Positions 48,690-59,165 of a DNA stretch of 64,000 bases are shown here, piece after piece. Where the stretch lies: positions 744,001-808,000 of the forward strand of contig NZ_FMAC01000001.1 in the NCBI RefSeq assembly GCF_900094555.1. Reading direction: 5' to 3'. Each line of letters opens with the position of its first letter. Within the stretch, counting starts at the first letter, position 1. The DNA is from Martinezella hainanensis (lineage in GTDB: Bacteria > Pseudomonadota > Alphaproteobacteria > Rhizobiales > Rhizobiaceae). The position numbers and the translations under genes are program-made. Below the pieces are notes generated by a model. That model saw only the letters and a list, made by a program, of their open reading frames with translations. It made no database searches and was not told where the DNA came from.

Positions 48690-49514
48690 TCACACCGCCC
48701 GCGCAATCATCTCGATTGGCGCAAGCAGACCGGCTTCGACCGATGTGTTGACATTGCTGCTTCGCTCCCCTGCCCGCGGCCCCATCAGCGTGCGGAAACC
48801 CTGATCCCGCTGTCCGCCCGCAGCCTTGGCGCGCGCCTCATGTGCCAGCCGGATAGCCAGAGCACTACGGTCCTGCTCCAGTTCCACCGCGAAACCAGCC
48901 CCCTCCAGCAAAAGACGATATTCATCGGGGCTGCGCACGAAGCTTGTCTCAAGCTCCATCGCCCAGGGCATCGGAAAGGGCAAGGTACCATCGCGCATCT
49001 GCATGATCTCATAAAGGCCGAAACGTCCGCCCGGCGTCAGGATGCGCCGGATCTCCGCAAACAGTCGCGCCTTGTCTTCGATGTTCATGCCGACATGGAT
49101 GAGCGTCGTACGGTCGAAGCTGCCGCTTTCGAAGGGTAGTGCCAAGGCGCTCCCTTGGCGAAAAGAGACCTGATCCGCCAGGCCGCAACGAGCCGTCAGC
49201 GAATTGGCAACCTGAACGAACTCCTCCGTGAGATCGATGCCCGATACGATGCATCCGTAAGAGTCCGCAAAATGGCGGGCAGGCCCGCCGAGCCCAGAGC
49301 CGATATCGGCAAGCCGCAGGCCGGCGGAAAGATCGAGGTCCCTGGCGAAATCCACCGTTGCCGCATGACGGCCCAGATGAAATTCATCCACACCCGCCAG
49401 GTCGCGGATGCGCAAATTGTCGATATCCTTGCCATCGGCCGCAAGGCTTTGCAGGATCGCCGTTTCCAGCGATCCATGCGTATAGTGGTTGGCAACTTTT
49501 TCCTCGGTCGACAT
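48690..49514 (-). CDS. SAM-dependent methyltransferase (UbiE/GMT-like)
   Basis: A 274-residue class I methyltransferase. It starts MSTEEKVANHYTHG and carries motif I as LADIGSGLGGPARHFA (about 65-80), the acidic DLTEEFV, and the post-motif segments ALPFESGSFDRTTLIHVGMNI and GGRFGLYEIMQM. This pattern resembles enzymes that methylate small molecules such as glycine, sarcosine or tocopherol-like quinones. ATG 49514 is preferred over an upstream ATG because similarity starts there. The substrate is not identifiable. Confidence 0.88.
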   Translation of the reverse strand: MSTEEKVANHYTHGSLETAILQSLAADGKDIDNLRIRDLAGVDEFHLGRHAATVDFARDLDLSAGLRLADIGSGLGGPARHFADSYGCIVSGIDLTEEFVQVANSLTARCGLADQVSFRQGSALALPFESGSFDRTTLIHVGMNIEDKARLFAEIRRILTPGGRFGLYEIMQMRDGTLPFPMPWAMELETSFVRSPDEYRLLLEGAGFAVELEQDRSALAIRLAHEARAKAAGGQRDQGFRTLMGPRAGERSSNVNTSVEAGLLAPIEMIARAV

Positions 49515-49555
49515 GCGTGCACTCCCAAGGCTGTGCCTGAAGATGGCCTGGGGGA

Positions 49556-50599
49556 TCAGACCTTCAGTTCGCGCCGTTCGATTTCCGTTACCATGGCAAG
49601 ATCCAGCACGCGCTGCAAGTTGGCAGCGTGCCGGAAGCTTGGGTCCTGACTGCTGCCATTCATGACGGCATCCGCGAAGCGCTGATAATTGGTCGGGACC
49701 GGCGGCACCTCGATGACCCTCCACGTCGCCGTTTCCGTGTCATCGCCCAGGCAACCGCGCAGTTCCGAGCCGTTCGGGCTGTGGTTCACTTCCAGGCCGC
49801 CACGCTCGCCATAAATGCGAAGCTTCAGCTCGTTCAGATGTCCCGTTGCCCAGCGGCTCGCATGCACAACGCCGAGCGCACCGTTTGCGAAGTCGACCGA
49901 CATAGAGAAACTGTCGTTCGCATCGAGGGTGTATTCGCCGATGCGCTCGCCGGGAGCCTTCGCAAAGGTCTTCAGGCGGGCGAAGACATGATCGATGTCG
50001 GTCGCCGCGCCATAGGCGGCGAAGTCGAGGATATGGATGCCGATATCGCCAAGAACGCCGTTCGAGCCGTGCCCGGTCGACAGGCGCCACAACCACTTGG
50101 ACTCGCTGCGCCAATCACCCCAGGCCTTCGAGACGAGCCAGCTCTGGAGATAGGACGCCTCCACATGCTTGACCGTGCCGATCTCGCCCGAGATCACCAT
50201 CTCGCGCGCCTTTTGCAGCTGCGCGACGTTGCGATAGGTCAGGTTGACCATATTGACGACCCCTGCCCTTTCGGCAGCTTCCGTCATCTCGAGTGCCTTT
50301 TCATAATTCTCCGCGAGAGGCTTCTCGCAGAGAACATGCTTGCCGGCGGCAAGCAGCGGCAGCGTCGTCGGATTGTGAGCCTTGTCCGGCGTGACATTCG
50401 TCACGGAATCGAACTCGCCCCAGGCCAGCGCCTCGTCCAGAGACAGAAAGCGCTGCTTGATATCGAACGTATCGCAAAAGGCGGTGAGCCTCGTCGCATC
50501 CGTATCGACGGCGCCGACGATTTCGACGCCAGGAATGCGGGCGAAATGCTCCACATGGTTCTTCGCCATGCCGCCCGTGCCAACTACTATGAGACGCAT
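49556..50599 (-). CDS. Gfo/Idh/MocA-family oxidoreductase (ThuB-like)
   Basis: A 347-residue NAD(P)-dependent sugar dehydrogenase-like protein. The N-terminal Rossmann motif is MRLIVVGTGGMAKNHVEHF, the EKP motif is LCEKPLAEN (about 93-101), and the C-terminal alpha/beta domain follows. It starts 8 bp after the ThuA-domain gene. The ThuA-Gfo pair and the lengths of both proteins match thuA/thuB of rhizobial trehalose and disaccharide catabolism, but the transporter genes normally beside them are missing. Confidence 0.88.
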   Translation of the reverse strand: MRLIVVGTGGMAKNHVEHFARIPGVEIVGAVDTDATRLTAFCDTFDIKQRFLSLDEALAWGEFDSVTNVTPDKAHNPTTLPLLAAGKHVLCEKPLAENYEKALEMTEAAERAGVVNMVNLTYRNVAQLQKAREMVISGEIGTVKHVEASYLQSWLVSKAWGDWRSESKWLWRLSTGHGSNGVLGDIGIHILDFAAYGAATDIDHVFARLKTFAKAPGERIGEYTLDANDSFSMSVDFANGALGVVHASRWATGHLNELKLRIYGERGGLEVNHSPNGSELRGCLGDDTETATWRVIEVPPVPTNYQRFADAVMNGSSQDPSFRHAANLQRVLDLAMVTEIERRELKV

Positions 50600-50607
50600 C
50601 TGATACC

Positions 50608-51393
50608 TCAGCGATAACCGGCTTCGCCGGCTTGGTGCAGTTTCGGGCCGCGTTCGACGATCGGCTCCAGTGCCTTTTCGACCGGCACGTTCGGCGCATC
50701 ATGAATGCTGGCCTGGGTGCCGAGCGGGTTATGAGCCCATTTTACGGAATTGATCAGAACCTTTTGGACCGTGCCATTATGATAGGTCGGATAGGTCTCG
50801 TGACCGGGGCGGAAATAGAAGATGTTACCGGCGCCACGGCGCCAGGTCATGCCTGAACGGAAGACTTCGCCGCCCTGGAACCAGGAGATGAACACGGTTT
50901 CCAGCGGCTCTGGAACGGAGAACTGCTCACCGTACATTTCCTCGTTCTCGAGCTCGAAATGCTCGCCGAGGCCGGCTGCGATCGGATGGCGGGGGTTGAT
51001 GACCCACAGGCGCTCGCGCTCGCCGGCTTCGCGCCACTTCAGCGCGCAGGGCGTGCCCATCAAGCGCTTGAAGACCTTGGAGAAATGGCCCGAATGCAGG
51101 ACGATGAGGCCCATGCCCTCCCACACGCGCTTTGCCACCCGCTCGACGATCTCATCCTGGACGGCGCCGTGATCCTTGTGGCCCCACCACAAAAGGACGT
51201 CGGTTTCCTTCAGGCGGGCTTCGCTGAGGCCGTGCTCCGGCTCCTGCAACGTTGCAGTGGTTGCCTGAATACCGGCATCGGCATTCAACGCCTTGGCGAT
51301 GGTGTTGTGCATGCCTTCCGGATAGATCTCGGCGACGACCTTGTTTGTTTGCTCATGAATGTTCTCGCCCCAAACGACGGCACGAATAGTCAT
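50608..51393 (-). CDS. ThuA-domain protein
   Basis: A 261-residue glutamine-amidotransferase-like ThuA protein. It begins [10 protein letters not shown] with [20 protein letters not shown] and [15 protein letters not shown], where conserved acidic and histidine residues replace the catalytic triad of true amidotransferases. ThuA in Sinorhizobium acts in trehalose and maltose use together with ThuB. GAGGAG lies 7 nt before the ATG. Two LacI-type operator sequences lie 46-128 bp upstream. Confidence 0.9.
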   Translation of the reverse strand: MTIRAVVWGENIHEQTNKVVAEIYPEGMHNTIAKALNADAGIQATTATLQEPEHGLSEARLKETDVLLWWGHKDHGAVQDEIVERVAKRVWEGMGLIVLHSGHFSKVFKRLMGTPCALKWREAGERERLWVINPRHPIAAGLGEHFELENEEMYGEQFSVPEPLETVFISWFQGGEVFRSGMTWRRGAGNIFYFRPGHETYPTYHNGTVQKVLINSVKWAHNPLGTQASIHDAPNVPVEKALEPIVERGPKLHQAGEAGYR

Positions 51394-51438
51394 TACGGCA
51401 CTCCTCTGATACCATTAGGATTGAATAGGTTATGCGAT

Positions 51439-51521
51439 CCAAAGCGCTTTGGGAAAGCGCCGTATTCCAAGCCTCTGTCAGCCCATGTGACGCAAGACAT
51501 AATGCGTCCAAAGCGATTTGA
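51439..51521 (-). promoter_or_regulatory. Two LacI-type palindromic operators upstream of the ThuA operon
   Basis: CCAAAGCGCTTTGG at 51439-51452 is a perfect 14-bp palindrome with the central CG of LacI-family operators. A second copy at 51508-51521 matches at 12 of 14 positions, and both are preceded by ATGCG. The centres are 69 bp apart. The cognate regulator is not the LacI gene at 59.2 kb, whose likely operator has a different sequence. Confidence 0.6.
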
Positions 51522-51557
51522 CAAAGGCAAAAACAACCATGAACAACACCTCTGTTT

Positions 51558-51899
51558 TCAGTGCGACACGGATTTTGAAAAGAGGTTGACGACGAGCACG
51601 CCGACGATGATCAAGGCAAGACCGATGATGGCGGCGAGATCGAGTTTCTGGCGAAAAAGCACCACACCCACAATCGAAATCAGCACGATTCCGAGCGCGC
51701 TCCAGATGGCATAGGCGATGCCCACCGGAATGACCCGCAACGTTACCGAAAGGCAATAGAAAGCTGCCGCATAGCAGATCATCACAACGATCGTCGGAGC
51801 AAGCCGCGTGAACTGCTGCGACATCTGCAATGCCGTCGTGCCGATCACTTCAAGCACGATCGCGACCAGCAGCATTGCATAGACCGATGCGTTCGCCAT
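51558..51899 (-). CDS. Small multidrug resistance (SMR/EmrE-like) transporter
   Basis: A 113-residue four-helix membrane protein. The essential membrane glutamate is in LLVAIVLEVIGTTALQMS (E17), and the family signatures AYAIWSALGIVLIS and VGVLVVNLFSKS follow. SMR proteins work as dimers that exchange protons for quaternary ammonium or guanidinium-type cations. It lies 19 bp downstream of a TetR-type gene on the same strand, so it is probably the regulated target. Confidence 0.93.
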   Translation of the reverse strand: MANASVYAMLLVAIVLEVIGTTALQMSQQFTRLAPTIVVMICYAAAFYCLSVTLRVIPVGIAYAIWSALGIVLISIVGVVLFRQKLDLAAIIGLALIIVGVLVVNLFSKSVSH

Positions 51900-51918
51900 T
51901 CCATTATCTCCGATAGGG

Positions 51919-52482
51919 TTAGAGCTGTGTGAGCTCGATCAGCCGGTCGATCAGCCTTTGACGGGCGCTCTCGTCCATGTCGTGGCTGCCGAGCAGGTCG
52001 GCAAGCCAGATCCCGTCGGCCGCCAACCTGACGATTGCTGCATCCACCGAGGAATCCGTGCCGACATATTCTTCGCTGCGCTCGCGCACCCACTCGTGCC
52101 ACCGTTGCCGCAATTGCGGCTCGGTGAGCAGCACCATCGTCACCTGTGCCCAATCCTTCGTACCCTCAGGCTGATCGCGCAGGGCCAGGCAGGCATGCAG
52201 GTAACCGCGAGTAAAACGACCATGCGGCAACGGATCGGCGCGCATCGCTTCCTCGATCGCGGCATCCAGCCGCTCCAGCAGGCTATCGAACAGTGCTTCC
52301 AGAAGCATGTTCTTGCTGGGGAAATGATGCAGCAAACCACCCTTGCTGACACCGGAGGCGCCGGAAACGGCATCCAGCGTCACCGCCGTCATCCCTTTTT
52401 CGGAAGCTAGACGCGCCGCCACCTCCAGCAACTGCTGGCGGACGAACAATGGCTGCTTCTTCCTATGGTGCGCAGTGGACAT
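51919..52482 (-). CDS. TetR-family transcriptional regulator
   Basis: A 187-residue repressor. The N-terminal HTH is LLEVAARLASEKGMTAVTLDAVSGASGVSKGGLLHHFPSKNMLLEAL spread over residues 19-65, followed by an all-helical ligand-binding domain. It heads a two-gene operon with the SMR transporter. An imperfect inverted repeat (GTTGGACG...CGTCAAC, 52500-52518) 18 bp before its start is a candidate operator. Confidence 0.92.
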   Translation of the reverse strand: MSTAHHRKKQPLFVRQQLLEVAARLASEKGMTAVTLDAVSGASGVSKGGLLHHFPSKNMLLEALFDSLLERLDAAIEEAMRADPLPHGRFTRGYLHACLALRDQPEGTKDWAQVTMVLLTEPQLRQRWHEWVRERSEEYVGTDSSVDAAIVRLAADGIWLADLLGSHDMDESARQRLIDRLIELTQL

Positions 52483-52577
52483 GGCGACATAACATACCAG
52501 TTGGACGGTTTCGTCAACGCTCTAATCGGTGACATCTAGACCTAATTGTTTACGGATGATTTCGTGTTGCGTCCTCC

Positions 52578-53666
<1,089 letters not shown>

Positions 53667-53759
53667 TTTACGCCTCCTGCGGAAAATTAGAACTGCGTTG
53701 GACCTGCCATTCATCCTGCCCCGCCGGCTGTTATCGCCGGAACGGGACTTCCGCATTGG

Positions 53760-54635
53760 TTATTTGACGGCACCTACCGCAACGCCGCGCGTGAGGGTCC
53801 GTTGGAAAATAAGGAAGAAGATCACCGTCGGTAGGATACCGAGCAACGAGGCTGCCGCAATCGCGGTCGGCTCCTGCGTATTGGCGCCCGACAGCACGCC
53901 CATGGCGACGGAGACCGTCTGGTTGTTGTTGGAGACCAGGAACACCAGAGGAATCAGGAACTCGTTCCAGGTCCAGATGAAGAAGAAGGTCGCAAGTACC
54001 GCAAGCGTCGGCCTGAGCACCGGCACGATGACCATCCAGAGGATCTGCCAGCGGCTGGCATTGTCGATCTGCGCCGCTTCGATGATCTCGCGCGGAAATG
54101 TCGACATGACGGACGAGAGAAGGTAGGTGCCGAAAGCCGTATGCAGGACGCCGATGATCAGGATCACCGACAGCATCGAGTCGAACAGGCCGACCTGCTT
54201 GGCCATGTAATAGAGCGGATAGACCAGCGCCTCCTGCGGCGCCATGATGGAAATCAACAGGATTACCAGCATGGCCTGTCCGCCGCGCACCCGGCCGATG
54301 CCGATGGCATAGGCGTTGAGGAGGCTGAGAACGACGGCCAGAATCGCCGTACATCCGCTGATGAGGATGCTGTTGAAGAGCTTGAGCGGAAAATTGACCG
54401 TCACCCAGAAATTCTTGAGCGCCGTCAGGTCGAACGTCTGCGGGAAGGCAAGCGGACCATTGGCGGCATAGTCGGTCGGTGTCTTGATGGCGTTGAAAGC
54501 CGCCAGGAAGAACGGAAACAGCGTCCCAGCAAGGAAAACGATCAGGATGGCCAAAACGACCCAGCGGCCAAACCCTCTCTTTTGGCGATGATCCGCCGAG
54601 GCGACCGAAGCGGAAATCGAAGATGTGACCGCCAT
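53760..54635 (-). CDS. Carbohydrate ABC transporter permease (MalG-like)
   Basis: A 291-residue inner-membrane permease with six hydrophobic segments. The EAA motif is IIEAAQIDNASRWQILWMVIVPVLRP (about 188-213), where the ATPase docks. ATG 54635 is preceded by GGGAGGG. It lies 1 bp after the partner permease, so the two are translationally linked. Belongs to the CUT1 (oligosaccharide) class. Confidence 0.93.
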   Translation of the reverse strand: MAVTSSISASVASADHRQKRGFGRWVVLAILIVFLAGTLFPFFLAAFNAIKTPTDYAANGPLAFPQTFDLTALKNFWVTVNFPLKLFNSILISGCTAILAVVLSLLNAYAIGIGRVRGGQAMLVILLISIMAPQEALVYPLYYMAKQVGLFDSMLSVILIIGVLHTAFGTYLLSSVMSTFPREIIEAAQIDNASRWQILWMVIVPVLRPTLAVLATFFFIWTWNEFLIPLVFLVSNNNQTVSVAMGVLSGANTQEPTAIAAASLLGILPTVIFFLIFQRTLTRGVAVGAVK

Positions 54636-54636
54636 A

Positions 54637-55542
54637 TCAGTGCCCTCCCTCGGTTTGTCTCGATTGCATGCGCAGGAAAACCACACCGAGTATGATGGTC
54701 ATGATCGTCTGCAGGGTCGCAATCGCTGCCGCATAGCCGACGCGGTTCGTCGTGAAGAAATGATAATAGGACAGATAGGACGGCACCGTCGTCGCATTGT
54801 CCGGGCCGCCTGAGGTCAGCACGTAGATCGGCGCGAAGACTTTCAGCGCCGCAATCAGCGTCGTCAGCGCAACCACGAAAATCTCAGGCATGAGCATGGG
54901 GATCGTAATGGAGCGGAAACGGCCGAACCAGCTCGCATTGTCGAGCTCGGCGGCCTCATAGAGCGAAGGATCGACGCGCGCCAATCCGGACATGAAGACC
55001 ACCAGGCAATAGCCGACCTGCACCCAGACGATGACGGCCGAAACCGCCCAGAGCGCATAGCTCGCATCTCCCAGCCAGTTCTTCGCCATGAAATCGAGGC
55101 CGATCGCCTTCAGCACCGCATTGATGATGCCGATCGGGTTGAGTATCCATCCCCAAAGGACGCCGGCTGCGGTCAGCGGCAGGATCTGCGGCAGGTAGAA
55201 GCCTGCGCGAAAAAAGCTCGACCATGTCTCGCTGAACTGCGCGCTGATATAGTCGAACAGCACTGCCGCCAGCACCAACCCCAAAAGAATGGGCACGATC
55301 GTCATCGAGATGATGAACAGCAGCGTATGCTGGATGGAGCCCCAGAAGGCGGCATCCTGCAGCAGCCTCTCATAATTATCAAAACCGACATAACGGGGTG
55401 GGATGACGCCGCCCTTCCATGTCGTGAAGCTGATCGCAAAATTGGCGATCAGCGGAATGAGCACTATGACGGCAAACCCCAGCATGCCGGGGATCATGTA
55501 GAAATAGTATCCCGCCCTGCCGGCGCTCCTCGACTTATCCAT
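54637..55542 (-). CDS. Carbohydrate ABC transporter permease (MalF-like)
   Basis: A 301-residue permease with six hydrophobic segments. The EAA motif is YEAAELDNASWFGRFRSITIPMLMP. An early segment FIMIPGMLGFAVIVLIPLIANFAISF is typical of the MalF/UgpA side of CUT1 pairs. It forms a heterodimer with the product of the adjacent MalG-like gene. The upstream gene encodes the binding protein, 71 bp away. Confidence 0.93.
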   Translation of the reverse strand: MDKSRSAGRAGYYFYMIPGMLGFAVIVLIPLIANFAISFTTWKGGVIPPRYVGFDNYERLLQDAAFWGSIQHTLLFIISMTIVPILLGLVLAAVLFDYISAQFSETWSSFFRAGFYLPQILPLTAAGVLWGWILNPIGIINAVLKAIGLDFMAKNWLGDASYALWAVSAVIVWVQVGYCLVVFMSGLARVDPSLYEAAELDNASWFGRFRSITIPMLMPEIFVVALTTLIAALKVFAPIYVLTSGGPDNATTVPSYLSYYHFFTTNRVGYAAAIATLQTIMTIILGVVFLRMQSRQTEGGH

Positions 55543-55613
55543 CGAATTCCTCCAGTCCGATACGGCGAGGCGGCGTTTAGAGCCGTCCCGCCGTTGTGAT
55601 TGTCCCCGATGGG

Positions 55614-56879
55614 TTACTGGGCTGCCTGCACGTCGTCGTAGGCCTTCTTCAGCCGGGCAGCCAATTGATCAGGCGTCGTGGAGCCGTTCACCAGGCCGGT
55701 GGTCGCCTGGATCAGGAGTTCGTAATAACCAGGCACCGGCCAGTCCGGGTAGAAGCCGAGGCCACCCTTGCCGGAAATCTGCTTGAAGAGCTCGACGTTG
55801 CGCTTGCCGACCTCATCGGTGATGGCAGCCGGATCTGCATCAATGGCCACACCGCCAAGATTTGCCTGTTCGTTCTGGTTTTCCTTGCTGAGCACCAGAT
55901 CGATGAACTCATAGGCAAGATCCTTGTTCTTGGCGCTCTTCGGCACCATGAACATGCTGCCAGTCGAGCCGACGGTGTACTTCGGCGTCGGGAAAAGGAA
56001 CTGGCTCCATTTGAACGTCTTGATGGTGTTGGCAAAATTGCCGTTGTTCCAGGTACCGCTGACGAACATCGGGGCCTTGCCTGATGAGAAGACGTTGGCG
56101 GCATCCGTCCCCTTGAGACCGGTCGAATCCTTGGAGATGTAACCCTTGCTTACCCAGTCGGCGATCTTCTGAGCGGCGAAGAGGAAGGGCTTGGTGTCGA
56201 GCGGCGCCTTGAGGCCCTGATAATTCTTGACCCAGGTGTCGTCTGCCTGAGTGAGCGCGAGCGTATAAAGCAGATGCTGCGCGTTCGAATCCACCGTGCC
56301 GTAGGCAAGCGGCGTAATGCCCTTCTGCTTGAAGTGGTCAAGAGTCGCCTCGAACTCAGCCAACGTCGTCGGCACCTTCAAGCCGTCGGCCTGAAACATG
56401 TCGATGTTGTAGAAGACCGAGACGAACTCGCCGAGAGCCGGAATACCGATGATCGGACCCGAGCCATAGACGCCGTTGGCGTCATATTTGCTGAGCTGCG
56501 TGTTCGTTTCGTTGAGGACCTTGTCCCAACCGCGTGCCTTGAACTGGTCGTCGAGCGGCGTCAGCAGGCCCTGTGACGCGACGAGGCCTGCCGTGGCGTT
56601 GCCCTTGTTGTATTCGAGTACATCGGGAGCCTGATCGGAATTGAGAATGAGACTGCCGGCCTTCTGCAATTGATCGAAGGTCTTCTGTTCGAAATTGACT
56701 GTTACATCGGGATGCTTGGTCTTGAATACGCCGAGTGCCTTCGTCCAGGCCACGGCCTGAGGCGTGTCGGGCAGTTCGTACCACCAGACGTTAAATGTCT
56801 TGTTCTGGGCTTGCGCTACACCGGCAGCCAACAGAAGCGACATGCCGGCTGTTATCGCCAGCTTCGAAAAAATACTCAT
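55614..56879 (-). CDS. Extracellular sugar-binding protein of a CUT1 ABC transporter
   Basis: A 421-residue periplasmic solute-binding protein. The signal peptide is MSIFSKLAITAGMSLLLAAGVAQAQ. The mature part has features of family 1 binding proteins (FNVWWYELPDTPQAVAWTKAL, APDVLEYNKGNATAGLVASQGLL, KAPMFVSGTW). ATG 56879 follows GGAGG at 7 nt. It leads the transporter operon. The sugar is unknown, but the neighbouring isomerase and oxidoreductase suggest one that needs oxidation before catabolism. Confidence 0.93.
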   Translation of the reverse strand: MSIFSKLAITAGMSLLLAAGVAQAQNKTFNVWWYELPDTPQAVAWTKALGVFKTKHPDVTVNFEQKTFDQLQKAGSLILNSDQAPDVLEYNKGNATAGLVASQGLLTPLDDQFKARGWDKVLNETNTQLSKYDANGVYGSGPIIGIPALGEFVSVFYNIDMFQADGLKVPTTLAEFEATLDHFKQKGITPLAYGTVDSNAQHLLYTLALTQADDTWVKNYQGLKAPLDTKPFLFAAQKIADWVSKGYISKDSTGLKGTDAANVFSSGKAPMFVSGTWNNGNFANTIKTFKWSQFLFPTPKYTVGSTGSMFMVPKSAKNKDLAYEFIDLVLSKENQNEQANLGGVAIDADPAAITDEVGKRNVELFKQISGKGGLGFYPDWPVPGYYELLIQATTGLVNGSTTPDQLAARLKKAYDDVQAAQ

Positions 56880-57115
56880 ATATTCTCCTCCACCATGCGA
56901 ACCGTGACGGTATCTGTCCGATGACATGGCCCGCGCTGCCACCGGCGTTTTCCTCTTACCTGCACCAAGCGCCCGCCTGTCGCATGGGACAAGGAGCGGA
57001 CGCTCGGCAGTTCCTCCGTTTGGGTACCCGTCCTGCCCGAAACGTCAGCCGCTCCGGGCACTTCATTAACGCACAACTTGCCTCCTAAATCGATGCAGAT
57101 TCGCAAATGCGCGCT

Positions 57116-58009
57116 TTACTCGACGAATTCACCACCCCGGCTTCTCTTGAGATAGTTCAGGCCGTGAACCTGGCCAGTCATTTCGAGCGCATCGCGATAG
57201 ACCGGATCATGCCAGCCTTCGATGTCGATGGAACCGGACCAGCCGGCAAGGCGCAACTCGGAGATGATGTCGGTCCAATTGCTGTCGCCGAAGCCCGGTG
57301 TGCGCATGAAGACGAACTTCTCCTTGCCGAAGATACCGTGCTCCTTGATGACATCCCAACGGATCGTCGCATCCTTGCCATGGACGTGAAAAATCTTTTT
57401 CGCCCATTTGCGGATCTGCGGCAGCGGCTCGATCAGATAGACCATCTGATGGCACGGCTCCCATTCCAGACCCAGATTGTCGTCCGGGGTCTCGTTGAAC
57501 ATCAGCTCCCAGGCATCCGGGTTATGCGCGATGTTCCAGTCGCCGGTCGCCCAGTTGCCATCCATGGCGCAGTTTTCGAAGGCGATCTTGATGCCCTTGT
57601 CGGCAGCGCGCTTGGCAAGCTCGCTCCAGACCTGCTTGTAGCGCGGCAGGCTGTCGGTGAGCGGTTGGTTACGGATGCGGCCGGTGAAGCCGGCAACACA
57701 AGTTGCGCCGAAATGATGGGCGTTGTCGATGCAGTCCTTCCAACCCTGCAGCGTCTGCAGATCCATCTCTCGCTCTTCGAGCGGATTGCCGAACATGCCG
57801 ATAGTCGAAATGGTGATGTCGCGGTCGCCGATGGCATCGCGGCAGCGCTTGCCGAGATCCGCAAGGTTCTGGCCGTTGGTGGTTTGCCAGAAGAAGGGTT
57901 CGAAGCTTTCGAAGCCGAGATCAGCGATCTTGGCGATGTTCTTGGCGGCGTCCTCGTTTGTCGCTCTGACCATCGTGCCGATACGGATGGCTTTTGCCGG
58001 ATTTGTCAT
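57116..58009 (-). CDS. Sugar phosphate isomerase/epimerase (xylose-isomerase-like TIM barrel)
   Basis: A 297-residue AP-endonuclease-2/xylose-isomerase-like TIM barrel. Metal-ligand-bearing strands can be seen: KIAFENCAMDG (Glu), LGLEWEPCHQMVYL (Glu/His), KIFHVHGKDATI (His, Asp), and SIDIEGWHDPVY (Glu). It begins 4 bp after the oxidoreductase gene. Such isomerase/Gfo pairs next to a CUT1 transporter commonly handle 3-keto sugars or inositol-like compounds; the actual substrate is not known. Confidence 0.9.
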   Translation of the reverse strand: MTNPAKAIRIGTMVRATNEDAAKNIAKIADLGFESFEPFFWQTTNGQNLADLGKRCRDAIGDRDITISTIGMFGNPLEEREMDLQTLQGWKDCIDNAHHFGATCVAGFTGRIRNQPLTDSLPRYKQVWSELAKRAADKGIKIAFENCAMDGNWATGDWNIAHNPDAWELMFNETPDDNLGLEWEPCHQMVYLIEPLPQIRKWAKKIFHVHGKDATIRWDVIKEHGIFGKEKFVFMRTPGFGDSNWTDIISELRLAGWSGSIDIEGWHDPVYRDALEMTGQVHGLNYLKRSRGGEFVE

Positions 58010-58013
58010 GATG

Positions 58014-59057
58014 TCACTGTCCTTGTGCTGAGATATCGACGCGCCGGCCCGTCTTGGCGCTCTCGATAGCGCCTAAAACCATGGCAAGGCTGCGAATATT
58101 GTCACCGCTTGCCGTCTCGGGCGGCTTGCCTGTCTTGATTGCTTCGATGAAGGAGGCGATGACGCTGGCATGGCCATGCGTTTCTTCCTCATGCTTCGGC
58201 CCGGGAACTTCGATCGGGGTGAAGCCGTGCAGCAGGCCCGGCTCGTTGCCGGCAACGCCAGCCTCGAAATTCTCTTCTCCGTCCCAGGTCAGCATGCCCT
58301 TACTGCCGGTGAGCCGCCATTGGCTTTCCCAGCTCGTGCGCCGTCCCTCGGCGCACCATGAGCCGCGATAGCTGAAGACGACGTCGTCGGAAAAATCGAA
58401 GAGCGCGTGCGCCGATGAGCCATGCTTGTACCAGGAGCCGACAGGGTTCTTTTCGACGCAATAGACCGAGAGCGGCACCTTGCCGGACACGAAGCGGGCA
58501 GCATCGAAGGTATGGATCGCCATGTCGAGCAGCAGCACATTGTCCATTTCCTCGCGGAAACCGCCGAAATGCGGACCGAGGAAAAAGTCGCAATGGACAC
58601 CCGTCAGCTCGCCGATTGCCCCCTCCTCCACGAAACGTCGCAAGCGACGGATACCGGAGATGTAGCGACGGTTCTGGATGATCGCATGGATCTTGCCGGC
58701 CTTGGCGGCAAGGTCGATCAGGGCGGCACCCTCAGCCAGCGACGTCGCCATCGGCTTTTCGCTCAGGACATGGCAGCCAGCCTTCAGCGCCGTCGAAACC
58801 ACACCGAAACGCGCGGCTGGAATGACAATGTCGAAGACCAGGTCCGCCTTGGTCGCAGCGATGACCTCGGCAAGGTCGGAGCCGACTACAGCGCCTTCGA
58901 GAGAGAATTCTTTCGCAAGGTTTTCGGCGGTCGCTCGATTGAGATCGACCAGGCCGACAACCTGAATGGATTCGGCAAGCGCCGGCGTCGAGGCGATGGC
59001 CCTGAGCCAGCCTTTGGACATAGCTCCGCACCCGCACAAAATGGCATTAAATTTCAC
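58014..59057 (-). CDS. Gfo/Idh/MocA-family oxidoreductase
   Basis: A 347-residue NAD(P)-dependent dehydrogenase. The Rossmann start is KFNAILCGCGAMSKGWLRA, the catalytic EKP motif is VLSEKPMATSLAEG, and the C-terminal domain contains HCDFFLGPHFGGF. GTG 59057 follows GGAGG at 5 nt, and the in-frame ATG upstream lacks such support. It heads a two-gene unit with the isomerase and is divergent from the LacI-type regulator, with a LacI operator in between. Confidence 0.9.
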   Translation of the reverse strand: MKFNAILCGCGAMSKGWLRAIASTPALAESIQVVGLVDLNRATAENLAKEFSLEGAVVGSDLAEVIAATKADLVFDIVIPAARFGVVSTALKAGCHVLSEKPMATSLAEGAALIDLAAKAGKIHAIIQNRRYISGIRRLRRFVEEGAIGELTGVHCDFFLGPHFGGFREEMDNVLLLDMAIHTFDAARFVSGKVPLSVYCVEKNPVGSWYKHGSSAHALFDFSDDVVFSYRGSWCAEGRRTSWESQWRLTGSKGMLTWDGEENFEAGVAGNEPGLLHGFTPIEVPGPKHEEETHGHASVIASFIEAIKTGKPPETASGDNIRSLAMVLGAIESAKTGRRVDISAQGQ

Positions 59058-59102
59058 GATGTCCTCCAGCGGGCCGTGCATTACCCCTCATGACACGCGC
59101 TC

Positions 59103-59116
59103 CGTAAACGTTTACG
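59103..59116. promoter_or_regulatory. LacI-type operator between the sugar operon and its regulator
   Basis: CGTAAACGTTTACG is a perfect 14-bp palindrome with the central CG of LacI/GalR operators. It lies in the 108-bp gap between the divergent oxidoreductase and LacI-type regulator genes and overlaps where both promoters must be. Confidence 0.75.
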
Positions 59117-59165
59117 ATACTATGCGAAAAGATTTTCCTGTGTCAATAGAGGAGGACCACGGAAA

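Noticed and set aside
52500..52518. TetR operator before the TetR/SMR operon
   Set aside because: GTTGGACG...CGTCAAC is an imperfect repeat with a one-base mismatch in arm length. It is plausible but not strong enough for a separate feature.
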